A DNA stretch of 64,000 nt from Bog-756 sp963699345 (GCA_963699345.1 CAVOTL010000007.1:682001-746000), one strand, 5' to 3'; counted from the first letter of the stretch, positions 32,869-44,471 are shown. Made by a program: numbers and translations. The notes: generated from the letters alone by a model not told the origin.

Positions 32869-34245
32869 TCACGGGGCCGCACCCGACCCCGTCGGCGGGG
32901 CCAGTCCGGCCGCCGCCACGAATCTCCGGCTCCGCTCCCGGTAGCCGCCACCGCCCTCCGGGGTGGGCGCGGCGGGAGAGAACAGCACCACGCCGCCTCT
33001 GGCCGTCAACCCGGTGGCGGTGTCCACGGCCTCCTCGAGGTCGGCGGCCTCCCGCACCTCGGCCACGACGCCGGCGAGGAGTCCGGCGAGTCTCGCGGAC
33101 CCGGGAGGGAGCACCACCACGGCCGGGGGTGGCCGGTGGGCGGCCAGGGCCGTGACGAGCGGCCCCGGGTCGACCCCCCGGTCGGCCCCGCCCACCACCA
33201 CGGTCAGCGGTCGCCCGGCGAAGGTCCCGATGGACGCGCCCGAGGCGAACGGGTTGGAGGCCAGCGCGTCGTCCACGTACGTGCGGCCGTCCCGCTCCCC
33301 CACCACGGCACAGCGCGACGGGAGGCCGTGGAACTCCCCCACCACCTGGGCCAGGGCATCGGACGACGGGACCGACCCCGTCGCCAGCAACACCCCGGCC
33401 ACCGCACCGCACAGGTTCCACGCATTGTGCCGGCCCGCCACCAGCAGTCGGGCGGTGTCGACCAGTCGCACGCCGTCGACCGCCAGCCAGCCCTCCGCGT
33501 CCACCACCACGCGCCCCTCGGGACCGTAGAGGGTCCGATCGGGGTGCCGGGCGGTGCGGGCCACGGCCTCCGCGTTTCCCGCGCACACGGCCAGGCGACC
33601 GGGCGGGCCGGCCTCGACGAGCCGCAGCTTGTCCCGGTAGTACGGCTCGACCCCGCCGTGCCAGTCCAGGTGGTCGGGGGCCAGGCTGGTGAGGACCACG
33701 ACACCGGGCGAGCGGGTCACGTCAGCGGCCTGGTACGAGGACACCTCGACCACGTAGACGTCAGGGCGGGGGCGTGCGTAGGTGTCGAGCACGGGGACGC
33801 CGATGTTGCCGATGAGCTCCACCCGGCGCCCGTCGGCCTCGAGGACGGCGGCGGCCAGAGCGGCCGTGGTGCTCTTTCCCTTGGTGCCGGTGACGGCCAG
33901 GACGGCGGCGTCCGCGTGGTCCTCCAGCCACAGGGCCATGGTGGTCGTCACCTCGACCCCGGCGGCCACGGCCGACGTCAGCTCGGGGCGGTACCGGCTC
34001 ACCCCGGGCGAGCGGACCACCACGTCGACCTCCGTCCAGTCGACCGCCCCGGGGGCGAGGACGGCGTGGTCGGCACCGAGCGCCCCGGCGACCCGGTCGG
34101 CGGCGCCTCCCGGGTCGTCGTCGACGAGCACCGGGTCCACGCCCCGAGCCGTGGCCAGGGCGGCCAGGGCCAGTCCCTCGGCTCCCATCCCCCAGATGGC
34201 CAGGTGCCGCGTGAGGACACCGTCGAGCGCCACGGACCCACTCAC
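32869..34245 (-). CDS. murD2: MurD2-type UDP-MurNAc-L-Ala-L-glutamate ligase
   Basis: A 458-residue Mur ligase. The ATP motif GTKGKST is at 120-126, with EVSSYQ and DHLDWHG downstream, and the N-terminal Rossmann-like domain starts LAIWGMGAEG. It resembles MurD. It overlaps (ATGA) a gene of the MurL epimerase family; in Xanthomonas this pairing makes the D-Glu of peptidoglycan by adding L-Glu (MurD2) and epimerising it on the nucleotide (MurL). The assignment as MurD2 rather than canonical MurD rests on that neighbour. Confidence 0.82.
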   Translation of the reverse strand: MSGSVALDGVLTRHLAIWGMGAEGLALAALATARGVDPVLVDDDPGGAADRVAGALGADHAVLAPGAVDWTEVDVVVRSPGVSRYRPELTSAVAAGVEVTTTMALWLEDHADAAVLAVTGTKGKSTTAALAAAVLEADGRRVELIGNIGVPVLDTYARPRPDVYVVEVSSYQAADVTRSPGVVVLTSLAPDHLDWHGGVEPYYRDKLRLVEAGPPGRLAVCAGNAEAVARTARHPDRTLYGPEGRVVVDAEGWLAVDGVRLVDTARLLVAGRHNAWNLCGAVAGVLLATGSVPSSDALAQVVGEFHGLPSRCAVVGERDGRTYVDDALASNPFASGASIGTFAGRPLTVVVGGADRGVDPGPLVTALAAHRPPPAVVVLPPGSARLAGLLAGVVAEVREAADLEEAVDTATGLTARGGVVLFSPAAPTPEGGGGYRERSRRFVAAAGLAPPTGSGAAP

Positions 34246-35621
34246 CGGTCCCCGTCCCGCCGGGCCGCGCCGGCCAGCAGCGCGTCGACCGCGTCAGCTA
34301 CCGCCGGTCCGGGAAACGCCAGGTCCGCCTCGGGGGTCAGCAACGCGTCCACGTCGTCGTCGGTGACGAGGGCCGCCGCCGTGGGCGCCAGGGCGGCCAC
34401 CACCGGCTCGGTGCGCCAGGCCGCCCGACCGGCCAGAAGGCGCAGGGCCGCGGCCGACTCCCGTCGCTCCCCCACGCACTCGAAGGGCTTGTCGGCGTCA
34501 CTCATGAGGGCGGCGAACCCCTCGACCTGGTCCGGGTCGGCGAAGAGGTCGGCGCCGATGATGGCCGTCAGCTGTGCCGGTTCCAGGTACGGCGCCAGCA
34601 TGAGAGCGACGAAGCGGCACTTCGGGCAGTGACCGCACCAGCGGTCCGCCTCCGCCGCTCCCTGGCGGAAGACCGTGTTACAGCTGCAGAACGTGCCGTG
34701 GTAGCGGGTCAGGCCGGCGAAGGCCCGGGAGATGGCCAGCTCGGACCAGGGCCGCAGGCCCGATCCGTAGGTCAGCTCGGGCGCCACCGTCGCCCGCAGC
34801 TGCTCGGCGAGGAGCAGTTCGAACTCCCGGCTCTTGGAGTACTGGTGATTGACCGGGACACCGCCCACCGACACGGTCTCCTCACTGGCCGAGCGCTCGA
34901 CGGCCATGGCGATGGAGTCGTAGCCGTACACGAACGCCCCGACCACCGCGATCAGCGAGACGATGGCCGTCACCGGGACGTGGCCGTTGAGGGCCCCAGC
35001 CCGGTGCAGGGCGGCGAGGCCCGGGTCGAGCCGGCGGCGGACGACGATCAGCTCGAGCCCCGCCTCGGCGGCCAGCTCCCGGACCAGTGGGTGAGGGTTG
35101 ACGGCGAACAGCCGGGGCCCGAGGTGGCGGACGGCTTCGATGAGCACCATCGAGTCCTTGCCCCCGCCGATGGGGACCACCAGGCCCGGGGTGAGCGCCC
35201 CCGCCGCCGGGAGCGGGGGGTGGGCACCCTCCCGGGACGACACGACCACCACGGGCCGGGGGACGGGCAGACCGTTGGTGACGGCGAACTCCCGGAGTCC
35301 GTCGTCGTAGAGGTGGTGATGGAGGTCGGCCTCGCCGGGACGGAGGGACTCGCCCTCCACGAGCACCCGGGGCGGGGCGGCCGTCTTGTAGTAGCTGGTC
35401 CCCGCAGCCACGTGGAGGTGCAGCAGGGCCCGCTCGAATCCGGGGCCGGAGGGGTCGACGCCCGGGTCGGGCGGAGTCTCGAACGTGACGGTCTCGGTGA
35501 ACTGCACCCGGTCGTCGAGCGCGTAGCGGAGCGTGAGGGTCCGGGTCGCCGGGTCGAACTCCCGCCCGACGATCCGGAAGGTGGCGTAGGAGCCCGGGTC
35601 GAATCGTTCTGGGTCGGGCAT
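34242..35621 (-). CDS. murL: MurL-type UDP-MurNAc-L-Ala-L-Glu epimerase
   Basis: A protein of about 459 residues. A PP-loop-like IGGGKDSM motif is at 152-157, with a Cys cluster CSCN...CGHCPKC in the C-terminal part, both characteristic of the MurL family, which uses ATP and Mg to invert the terminal L-Glu of UDP-MurNAc-dipeptide. It resembles no racemase. The ATG at 35621 is preferred (TACGCT 9 bases upstream); a GTG nine codons earlier at 35648 is possible. It is the first gene of the murL-murD2 pair. Confidence 0.85.
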   Translation of the reverse strand: MPDPERFDPGSYATFRIVGREFDPATRTLTLRYALDDRVQFTETVTFETPPDPGVDPSGPGFERALLHLHVAAGTSYYKTAAPPRVLVEGESLRPGEADLHHHLYDDGLREFAVTNGLPVPRPVVVVSSREGAHPPLPAAGALTPGLVVPIGGGKDSMVLIEAVRHLGPRLFAVNPHPLVRELAAEAGLELIVVRRRLDPGLAALHRAGALNGHVPVTAIVSLIAVVGAFVYGYDSIAMAVERSASEETVSVGGVPVNHQYSKSREFELLLAEQLRATVAPELTYGSGLRPWSELAISRAFAGLTRYHGTFCSCNTVFRQGAAEADRWCGHCPKCRFVALMLAPYLEPAQLTAIIGADLFADPDQVEGFAALMSDADKPFECVGERRESAAALRLLAGRAAWRTEPVVAALAPTAAALVTDDDVDALLTPEADLAFPGPAVADAVDALLAGAARRDGDR

Positions 35622-35658
35622 CGGGCGGTCAGCGTAGCGGTCGGTCACCCGGGGCCCG

Positions 35659-35677
35659 TCCGGACCGACGGTCCGGA
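35659..35677 (-). terminator. hairpin after the SixA-like gene
   Basis: TCCGGACC (35659-35666) and GGTCCGGA (35670-35677) form a perfect 8-bp stem with a 3-base loop, between the end of the SixA-like gene and the murL promoter box, so it can terminate the former. Confidence 0.5.
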
Positions 35678-35690
35678 GGCCGGACGTGGG

Positions 35691-36158
35691 TCACCGCCGG
35701 GGCTCCTGGCGCAGGTGGTCGACGATCTCCAGGCTGTCCCCCGTCGACTGGACGACCCACACCTCCCCTTTCAGGAGACGCAGGTCGTACCGGGCCGTGG
35801 CGGACAGGCCGGGAGCCAGGGCGTCGAGGAGGTCGGCGGCGATGTCGCCGTGGGTGCACAGGACCGCCGTCTCCCCCGCCATGCGCTCGAGCAGGGCCAG
35901 CGCCTCCTCGCTCCGGCCCTCGGCCAGTTCGCCCACCGACTCGATCGCCAGCCCCAGGGCGTCGGCCGCCGGTCGCACCGTCTCGAAACAGCGCACGGCC
36001 GGGCTCGAGAGGATCCGCCGCGGGCGGTAGCCGGTGAGCAGGGGCACCAGGCCGTCCGCCTGGGCCCGACCGCGCTTGGACAGCGGTCGCTCGAGGTCGT
36101 CACCCACGTAGGCACTCCGTCGACCGGCGCGTGCGTGTCGGACCACGAGGAGCGGCAT
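35691..36158 (-). CDS. SixA-like histidine phosphatase
   Basis: A 155-residue member of the histidine phosphatase superfamily: VVRHARAG near residue 5 with the phospho-accepting His, LSSPAVRCFETV near 50 and a second catalytic His in CTHGD near 106. The size fits SixA, which dephosphorylates histidine-phosphotransfer proteins; small actinobacterial homologues act on varied phosphates. No sensor kinase is adjacent, so the substrate is open. Confidence 0.9.
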   Translation of the reverse strand: MPLLVVRHARAGRRSAYVGDDLERPLSKRGRAQADGLVPLLTGYRPRRILSSPAVRCFETVRPAADALGLAIESVGELAEGRSEEALALLERMAGETAVLCTHGDIAADLLDALAPGLSATARYDLRLLKGEVWVVQSTGDSLEIVDHLRQEPRR

Positions 36159-36218
36159 GCCCCGATGCTGCCACGCGCCGTCACACCGGTGGCTGATGCG
36201 TGACCGCCGGGGCCCCGC

Positions 36219-36719
36219 TCACGCGCCCGGAACCTGGATACCGGTCTCGGTGGGGAGGGGGAACACGTCGAGCACGCCACCGTGCCGGGCCAACGAGTGG
36301 TAGCGGCGCTCGGCGAACCGCCACGTGCCCTCTTCCAGGGCGTACCGGTCGTGGTACAGACCGAAGGCGGTGGAGAACCTTCCGGTGGCCCCGTCCTGGC
36401 GGAGTTCGCACATGAAGAGACGGCAGACCGCCCGGCCGGAGTCGGCGCCGTCGGGAAAGGCGATGTGGGCGTTCAGGACGACGAACTCGAAGAAGGTGAA
36501 GTGGGCGATGGCCGAGCCGATGAACCCGCCGACCTCACTCCCCCCCACCAGCCGCAGGGGCTCGCCCTCGCGTCGGTCGATGATCACCTCGGCGTCGGGT
36601 CGGAAGAGGTGGTCGAGCTCGGACCACGCCCGGCGGTTGACCACGTCGGCGTAGGCGTGCTGCAGCCGTCGGATCCCGGTGTCGTGGACGGCTTCGGCGA
36701 CCAGTCGCTCGTCGATCAT
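36219..36719 (-). CDS. SnoaL-like / NTF2-like protein
   Basis: A 166-residue NTF2-fold protein. The N-terminal helix ends RLQHAYADVVNRRAWSELDHLFRPDA, typical of SnoaL_4 proteins, and FSTAFGLYHDRYALEEGTWRFAERRYHSLAR is the last sheet. Small members are cyclases, isomerases or oxygenase beta subunits; no catalytic dyad was assigned. The ATG at 36719 has TAGCGT (36732-36727, minus) 7 bases upstream: leaderless. It lies just downstream of the efflux operon on the same strand. Confidence 0.85.
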   Translation of the reverse strand: MIDERLVAEAVHDTGIRRLQHAYADVVNRRAWSELDHLFRPDAEVIIDRREGEPLRLVGGSEVGGFIGSAIAHFTFFEFVVLNAHIAFPDGADSGRAVCRLFMCELRQDGATGRFSTAFGLYHDRYALEEGTWRFAERRYHSLARHGGVLDVFPLPTETGIQVPGA

Positions 36720-36795
36720 GGCGGCGACGCTACCCGTCCCACCGGTCACCCCGCGGCGGCCGCCGACCCGGCCACGGAGGGGGGTGGGAGCCGGA

Positions 36796-38793
36796 TCAAC
36801 CGGCGGCGCTGCGGGCGAATCCGCTCCCGCCGCCGAAACCGCCGGCACCCCCGAACCCGCCGGCACCGCTGAAGCCTCCGGCCCCACCGAACCCACCGGC
36901 GCCGGACAGTCCCGCCAGCCCGGACCGGGTGCTGGTGGTCGAGGACGACGGCACCGGGGCGGCCATGGTGGCGAGCGACACCGTCTGCCCCACATGGACC
37001 CCGGTCAGGATCTGCGTCCGGAGCGCGCCGACGATCCCGATGGTGACCCGCGTCGTCTTGATCGTGCCGCCGTCGACGACGTACACGTAGCGGGTCGTGC
37101 CGACCGTGTGCACCGCCGACGACGGGACCGTTGTGGCGTCGTCGGCACGGCCCGTCACGATCTGCACGGAGGCGTCGGATCCCGAATAGGGCCCGAGCGC
37201 CGTCGACTGGATGGCGATGGTGACCGGATAGGTCGTCGTCGACGTCGAGGATGTCCCGAGCACACCGATGCCCGTCACCGTGCCGGTGACGGGCACGGAG
37301 CTGGAGTCGGGGGTGACCAGGGTCTGCTGGCCCACGTGGACGTCACGGACCTGGGTGACCGGCACCGTGGCCGCCACGTCGTAGTCGTCACCCGGACCGA
37401 CGACGACGATCTGGGGGGTGGCCGACGGCGACCCCGCGGACACCGACTGGCCGGCCACCAGGGAGACCGAACCCACCGTTCCACTGATGGTGCTCACGAG
37501 ATCGGCGTCACCCATGTTCTGCTGGGCGGTATCGAGTTCGGCCTGGGCCACATCGACGTTCGCCTGGTCGAGGGCGATGGATTCGGCGGTTACGGTCTTG
37601 GTGCGGGCGCTGGAGGCCGCGGTCGACGTCGAGGCGCCGGAGCCCGCCGTCGAGTAGCCGTCGGAGCTGGTTCGGTCCGACGAGCCGGTGGACGTGGTGG
37701 AACCCGTCGACGGATTCGATGTCGACGTCGTGGTCGACGCGGGAGCGGTGGTCGACGTCGTCGATCCGCCCGGACCGGTGAAGCCCGATCCCCCGGTGGA
37801 TCCGCCCGACCCGCCAGAGCTTCCCGAGCCGGCGAGGCCGAGGGCGGCGGACAGCGCGGCCTCGTCCTTGGTGACCTGGTCGATGGCGGCCACCAGGGCC
37901 TGGTGGGCCGACGTGGCGGCGGCCAACGCCTGGGTGCACGTCTCGGTGCCGCCCGCACCGCTCCCGCCGGTGCCGCCCCCACCCGGTCCGCCCCCGGCCG
38001 GCGTGCCCGAGGTTGCGGCGGTGGCGCCCGACGGGGAGGGAGTGGAAACCGTGGACGGCGTGACCGGATCCGACCCCGTCGTGGATGCGCCCGGCTCCCC
38101 GGTCGTCGTCGACGTCGTGCAGACCGTCGTGGCGTCCGCCAGGGCCGCACCGGCGGCGGTGGCGGCCTGGTCCTGCTTGTGCTGATCGCCCACCAGGGTC
38201 GCCTGCAGTCGGGCGACCTCCGCGCTCGACGCCGAGTCACCCGAACCCGTCCCGGTGTCTCCGGCCGACGACTGGGAACCGGACGTGGTCGTCGCCGCGG
38301 AGGTGTCGCTCGAGGTGGTCGTCGCCGCCGTCGACTGGGCCTCTTCATCGGAGGCCAGCGTGGCCTGGGCCGAGGCGAGCGACGCCTGGGCGTCGATCAC
38401 CGCCGTCTGGAGCGGCGTCGTGTCGAGCGTGGCGACGACCTGTCCGGCCGCCACCTGTTGACCGACGGCGACGTCGACCGTGCCGACGGTGCCGGCGGCG
38501 GTGAAGGTCAGATTCGCCTGCTGCACGGGTGTGATGGTCCCGACGGACGAGAGACTGGAGACCGCGCTGGCGGTCTCCACGGCCGCGCTGCGATACGGCG
38601 GCCCGGACGGACGGGTGAGGATCCAGGCCGCCACGAGCGCGGCGACGACCACCAGGACGGCGATCACCTTCCAGAGCCCGCCACGCGGCGAGCGGAGGGC
38701 GCCCGCAGTGGTGACCGGGGGGAGACCGTCCGCGCCCTCAGGGGCCGGTGCGACGAGGACGTCGGAGACGCCCGCAGGATCAGGCACCCGCAC
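36796..38793 (-). CDS. HlyD/MacA-like membrane fusion protein with long Ser/Thr/Gly-rich inserts
   Basis: About 665 residues. A membrane helix (VIAVLVVVAALVAAWIL) follows an N-terminal Pro-rich tail. Then come a lipoyl-like half (GTVGTVDVAVGQQVAAGQVVATLD), an unusually long middle made of helical stretches cut by Ser/Thr/Gly-rich tracts, the second lipoyl half (GTVGSVSLVAGQSV), a beta barrel and a tail of repeated GGFGGAGG units. Family members link a MacB-like ABC pump to the cell wall. Start unclear: GTG at 38793 or 38787, both overlapping the preceding lipoprotein stop. The last gene of the efflux operon. Confidence 0.8.
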   Translation of the reverse strand: MRVPDPAGVSDVLVAPAPEGADGLPPVTTAGALRSPRGGLWKVIAVLVVVAALVAAWILTRPSGPPYRSAAVETASAVSSLSSVGTITPVQQANLTFTAAGTVGTVDVAVGQQVAAGQVVATLDTTPLQTAVIDAQASLASAQATLASDEEAQSTAATTTSSDTSAATTTSGSQSSAGDTGTGSGDSASSAEVARLQATLVGDQHKQDQAATAAGAALADATTVCTTSTTTGEPGASTTGSDPVTPSTVSTPSPSGATAATSGTPAGGGPGGGGTGGSGAGGTETCTQALAAATSAHQALVAAIDQVTKDEAALSAALGLAGSGSSGGSGGSTGGSGFTGPGGSTTSTTAPASTTTSTSNPSTGSTTSTGSSDRTSSDGYSTAGSGASTSTAASSARTKTVTAESIALDQANVDVAQAELDTAQQNMGDADLVSTISGTVGSVSLVAGQSVSAGSPSATPQIVVVGPGDDYDVAATVPVTQVRDVHVGQQTLVTPDSSSVPVTGTVTGIGVLGTSSTSTTTYPVTIAIQSTALGPYSGSDASVQIVTGRADDATTVPSSAVHTVGTTRYVYVVDGGTIKTTRVTIGIVGALRTQILTGVHVGQTVSLATMAAPVPSSSTTSTRSGLAGLSGAGGFGGAGGFSGAGGFGGAGGFGGGSGFARSAAG

Positions 38794-39751
38794 CCGCCCC
38801 GGGGGCGCCACCGCCGAAGCCGCCGCCGGCGCCCCGGAACCCACCGAAGCCGCTCGTGCAGGATCCGTTGACCGGGGCCGAGATGGTCAGCGTCTGGGCC
38901 GTCACCGCCCCCGTCGTGCTCGCGGTGCCCTCGGCCCGGGCGCACTGTCCGACCACGATGGCCGCGGCCGTGGCGGTCTGGGTGGTCGTGAAGGTCGTCG
39001 TCCCGGTGAGGGTGACGGTCACGCTCGAGGACTTCTGGGTCTGGGGATCGGTCTCGCTGACGGTCACCACCGAGCCGCTGACGGCCGTCACCTGACCCGA
39101 CGCGGCGCCGAAGTTCCCGGCCGCGAAGGAGCCGCCGGAGCGATGCGGGAACGTTCCCCCTCCGGGGGTCGTTCCGCCCTCGGCGCCGAAGCCGCCGGGT
39201 CGGGTGCCGGTGGGCCGGGTGCCACCGAAGCCGCCCCCGCCGAAGCCACCCCCGCCGAAGCCACGGCTGCAGGCTCCCGAGACGGGCTGGCTGATCGAGA
39301 CGGTGGTGGCCGTGATCGGCTTGCCGAAGGCTGTCGTACCCGACGTCGTGCCCGAGGTGGGCTTGCCGAAGGCGGAGATACAGGAGCCGACCGTCACCGC
39401 GGCCGCTGTGGTGTCCGAGGTCTGGCGGATCGTCGTCGACGGTGTGTAGGTCACCGTGGTCTGGCCGGTCTCGGTGTTCTGCACCTCGAACGACGAGCCG
39501 TTGACGGCCGCGATGGTCCCCGATGCGCCGGGCAGGCTGCTCGGCGTGGTCGTCGAGCCCGACGCTCCGCCCGGGCGGGCGGATGCCGCGGTGGACGACG
39601 TGGTGGACGCCGCCGACGATCCGCCACAGGCGGCGAAGGCCAGACCGGCCGCTCCGACCGCTCCGAGGACGGCGAGCTGTCGGATCCGCACGGTCCGGAC
39701 GCCACCGGCCGGCGGTGTCCCGTAACTGGTGGTCTGGTGGTCGTTGTGCAT
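38780..39751 (-). CDS. lipoprotein with duplicated DUF5666-like domain and Gly/Phe repeats
   Basis: A 323-residue lipoprotein. The signal ends in a lipobox with Cys 42 (AFAACGGS). Two similar beta-rich domains follow: SGTIAAVNGSSFEVQN ... TVSISQPVSGAC and SGQVTAVSGSVVTVSE ... TLTISAPVNGSC, each ending in a conserved S-C. Between them lies GFGGGGFGGGGFGG, and a second Gly/Phe tail ends the protein. The DUF5666-like domains suggest an extracellular binding module. AGGAAG 7 bases before the ATG at 39751 sets the start. Operon position between a MacB-type permease and the second fusion protein suggests it serves that exporter. Confidence 0.78.
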   Translation of the reverse strand: MHNDHQTTSYGTPPAGGVRTVRIRQLAVLGAVGAAGLAFAACGGSSAASTTSSTAASARPGGASGSTTTPSSLPGASGTIAAVNGSSFEVQNTETGQTTVTYTPSTTIRQTSDTTAAAVTVGSCISAFGKPTSGTTSGTTAFGKPITATTVSISQPVSGACSRGFGGGGFGGGGFGGTRPTGTRPGGFGAEGGTTPGGGTFPHRSGGSFAAGNFGAASGQVTAVSGSVVTVSETDPQTQKSSSVTVTLTGTTTFTTTQTATAAAIVVGQCARAEGTASTTGAVTAQTLTISAPVNGSCTSGFGGFRGAGGGFGGGAPGAGAGA

Positions 39752-39856
39752 GGTTGCTTCCTTCGTTGATTCCGGCCCGGGGGCCGCCTGGTGGACGGGA
39801 GACAGTTCGTCGGGGTGGATGGGGGACGATCGATCAGGGGTCACGGCCTCAGCACC

Positions 39857-41097
39857 TCACTCGTTGCGGAGGGCGTCGATGGGAGGGAGCTTGGCGGCGC
39901 GGCTGGCGGGGTAGACGCCGAACACGATTCCGATGACGATGGCCACGACGATGGCCCCGACGGCGGCGACCGGCGACACGGTGATGGGATCGGAGATGAA
40001 GTGGGGGAGCACCTCGGCCCCGATGATCCCGAGTACGGCCCCGAGCAGTCCGCCGACCGTGCCGAGGACCGAGGCCTCCACCAGGAACTGCCGCCGGATC
40101 ACCCGGGGGGTGGCGCCGAGCGCCTTGCGGAGACCGATCTCCCGGATCCGCTCGGTCACCGAGACCAGCATGATGTTCATGACCCCGATCCCGCCGACGA
40201 GCAGCGAGATCCCGGCGATGCCCCCCAACAGGACGGTCAGGGTCCGGTCCACCGACGTGGCCGTGGAGAGCACCTGCTGTTCGCTGGTGATCGTGAAGTC
40301 GGCGTCGGATGCGGTCGTGATGGCGTGCAGGCTCAGCAGCTCGGCGTCCGCCTCCTGGTAGGCGGCCGACAGCGTCGAGGAGGACGATGCCTGGATCAGG
40401 ATCTGGCTGACCGAGTCCCGGCTGGTGCCCCCGAACAGCAGGGACGACGCCGTCGTCAGCGGCACGATCGCCTGGTCGTCCGGGTCCGAGGTGGTCGACG
40501 AGCTCGACGAGGATCCGACGGTGTTGAGGACGCCGATCACCTCCATGGGCACGCCGTCGACGTTGACGCTCTCGCCGACCGGGTCGCGGAAGCTGAACAG
40601 TTCCTCGGCGGTGGTGGCGCCGAGGACGACCACGGTGGCCCGGGTGGCGAGGTCGTGGGTGTCGATGAAGCGACCCTCGGTCATCGACCGACCCCGGACG
40701 GTCAGCCACGAGGGGTCGGTCCCGACCACCGTGGTGGTCCAGTTCGTCGTGCCGGCGACGAGGTTCTCGCTCTCCGAGTCGGCCGGGGCCACGGCGCGGA
40801 TGTCGGGCGCCACGATCTTGGAGTCGAGGGCCGCGGCGTCCCCCGTGGTCAGCGTCGAGGCGGATCCGAAGCCGCCCCGGATGCCCGAGCTCGACGTGGT
40901 GCTGCCCGGCGTCACGGTCAACAGGTTGGAGCCGAGGGCGGTGATCTCCGAACCCACCTGCTGCTGCGCGCCTTCGCCCAGACCCACGGTCAGGATCACC
41001 GCGGTGATGCCGATCATGATCCCCACCACCGTGAGGGTGGAGCGCAGCCGGTGCGACAGCACGGCGTCCAGACCGGTGCGGAAGGTCTCCAGGACGT

Positions 41098-41101
<4 letters not shown>
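39857..41101 (-). CDS. MacB-like ABC transporter permease
   Basis: A 414-residue MacB/FtsX-family permease. One N-terminal membrane helix (LTVVGIMIGITAVILTVGLG), a ~220-residue extracytoplasmic MacB-PCD domain with Ser tracts (GSSSSSSTTSDPDD), and three C-terminal helices from LLGGIAGISLLVGGIGVMNIML to the end. The motif RIREIGLRKALGATPRVIRRQFL is the FtsX coupling segment. Its ATG overlaps the ATPase stop (ATGA). Works with the ATPase and fusion protein in export of lipids, peptides or drugs. Confidence 0.92.
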
Positions 41102-41897
<796 letters not shown>

Positions 41898-41901
<4 letters not shown>

Positions 41902-43220
41902 CCTCCGAAGCCCCCACCGCCGCTGAAGCCCCCACCGCCGCTGAAGCCGCTGCCGCCGGCACCGCTGAAGCCGCTGCCACCGAAGCCGCCCGAGCCGCCG
42001 AAACCGCCGAACCCGCCGGCACCGGTCCGGCCGGTGCCCAGCGGACCCCGGAAGGAGACACTGGTCACGTACACCTTCTGTCCCGCGGTCACTCCGCTCA
42101 CGATCTGGGTGTCCCCGTCCGAGGCGATGCCGGTGGTGACGGGCTGCACCACCTTGGACCCGTTGTCGTCGAGCGTGACGGCGGAGGTCCCGTTGGTGTA
42201 GGTGATGGCGCCGGTCGGCACCACGACGACGTCCTGCAGCTCCTTGACGATGATGGAGACGTCGGCGCTCGTCCCGCCGTAGAGGCCCGAAGGGCTCCCG
42301 GTCACGTCCACCACGACGGGGAAGGAGGAGACGCCGTCCGTCGTCGTGGCCACCAGCCCGATGGTGCCCACCGTCCCGTAGACGGGAGTGGTGGCACCCG
42401 AGGGCGTGATCGTCGCCTGGTCACCCACCTGGATCTGGGCGACGCCGCTGCTCGACACCGTGGTGTTGACGATGTAGGAGCCGGTGGAGACGATGACCAC
42501 CTGGCCGGAGGACGACGAGGTCGAAGCGGACGCACCGGTCGAGGAGGACGCCGAAGTGGCGCCGGAGCCCGAGAAGCCGGACGCACCCGACGAGCCGGTG
42601 GAACCGGTCGACGTGGAGCTGGACGCACTGGCCCCCGACGTGGACGACGAGGAGGTGCCGCTCACCTGCTGGCCGACGGTGAGGTCGACGGACGCCACCG
42701 TGCCGGCCGTCGACGCCGTCAGCGTGGCGTCGCTGACGGCCGTCTGGGCCGCGGTGACCTGCTGCTGCGACGAGGCGATGTTGGCGTTGTCGAGGGCGAT
42801 CTGGGTGGAGGACGCGCTGTCGGCGGTGTCGGTGGCGAGCTGGGCCTGGTCGTTGGCCAGCGTGGCCTGGGCCTGGGCCAGGGTGGCGTCGAGCGTGGTC
42901 GGGTCGACGGTGGCCAACGTCTGGCCCTCGGTGACCACCTGGCCCTGGGTGACGTCGACGGCGGTGACCTTGCCGGACACGGCGAAGTTCTCGTCGGCCG
43001 TGGTCGCCGGCTCGATCGTCCCGGTGGCCGCCACGGTCTGGGAGACCGTCCCCGTCGTCACCGTCTTGATCGAACTCGTCGTGACGATGCCGGCAGCTCC
43101 GCTGGAGGTGCTCCGGGTGGCCAGCCATGTGCCGACGCCGGCACCGGCGAGGACGATCACGGCGGCCGCGACGATCCACCACTTCCGTCGGTGGGAACCG
43201 GTTCGACCTGTCTTCGCCAC
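41898..43220 (-). CDS. HlyD/MacA-like membrane fusion protein with Gly/Phe-rich tail
   Basis: A 440-residue protein: signal/anchor helix 14-32 (WWIVAAAVIVLAGAGVGTWL), lipoyl-half GKVTAVDVTQGQVVTEGQ, an alpha-hairpin (ATLAQAQATLANDQAQLA), the second lipoyl half, a Ser-rich insert, a beta-barrel and a C-terminal tail of GGFGG and GFSGGGG repeats. It is the first gene of the five-gene exporter and the only one with a typical promoter-proximal position. Confidence 0.88.
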
Positions 43221-43316
43221 TACGACCTCATCTGCTGTCCGGTGGCCGCGGCCACAACCACCCCCCGGTCGCCCATGCGCTCTGACCTGGGGATTGAGGT
43301 CCCAAGTCCATCATCG

Positions 43317-43336
43317 GAACATAAGGTGAACATAAG
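43317..43336. promoter_or_regulatory. 11-bp-phased direct repeat, response-regulator-like box
   Basis: GAACATAAG occurs twice (43317-43325 and 43328-43336), 11 bp apart; on the minus strand the repeat reads CTTATGTTC, resembling the GTTCAC-type PHO boxes of OmpR/PhoP regulators. It lies about 97 bp upstream of the exporter operon start in the AT-richest part of the gap. A response regulator gene is not in the window. Confidence 0.5.
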
Positions 43337-43465
43337 CACCGGCTGGGCAACCGGTAAGAATCCGACCTCGACGGTCCAGGTCAGACCGGAATTCGGCGTT
43401 CCTCGGCTCGGGCCCACTCCCTAAGGTGGCTCCGCGCCGCAACCGTCGATCCCCCGGAGGTCCCC

Positions 43466-44446
<981 letters not shown>

Positions 44447-44471
44447 CGAGGTGACCGCCCGGTCGGGCCCG

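Noticed and set aside
39776..39787. GGCCCGGGGGCC between the permease and lipoprotein genes as a terminator
   Set aside because: Stem is too short and lies inside an operon with continued same-strand genes.
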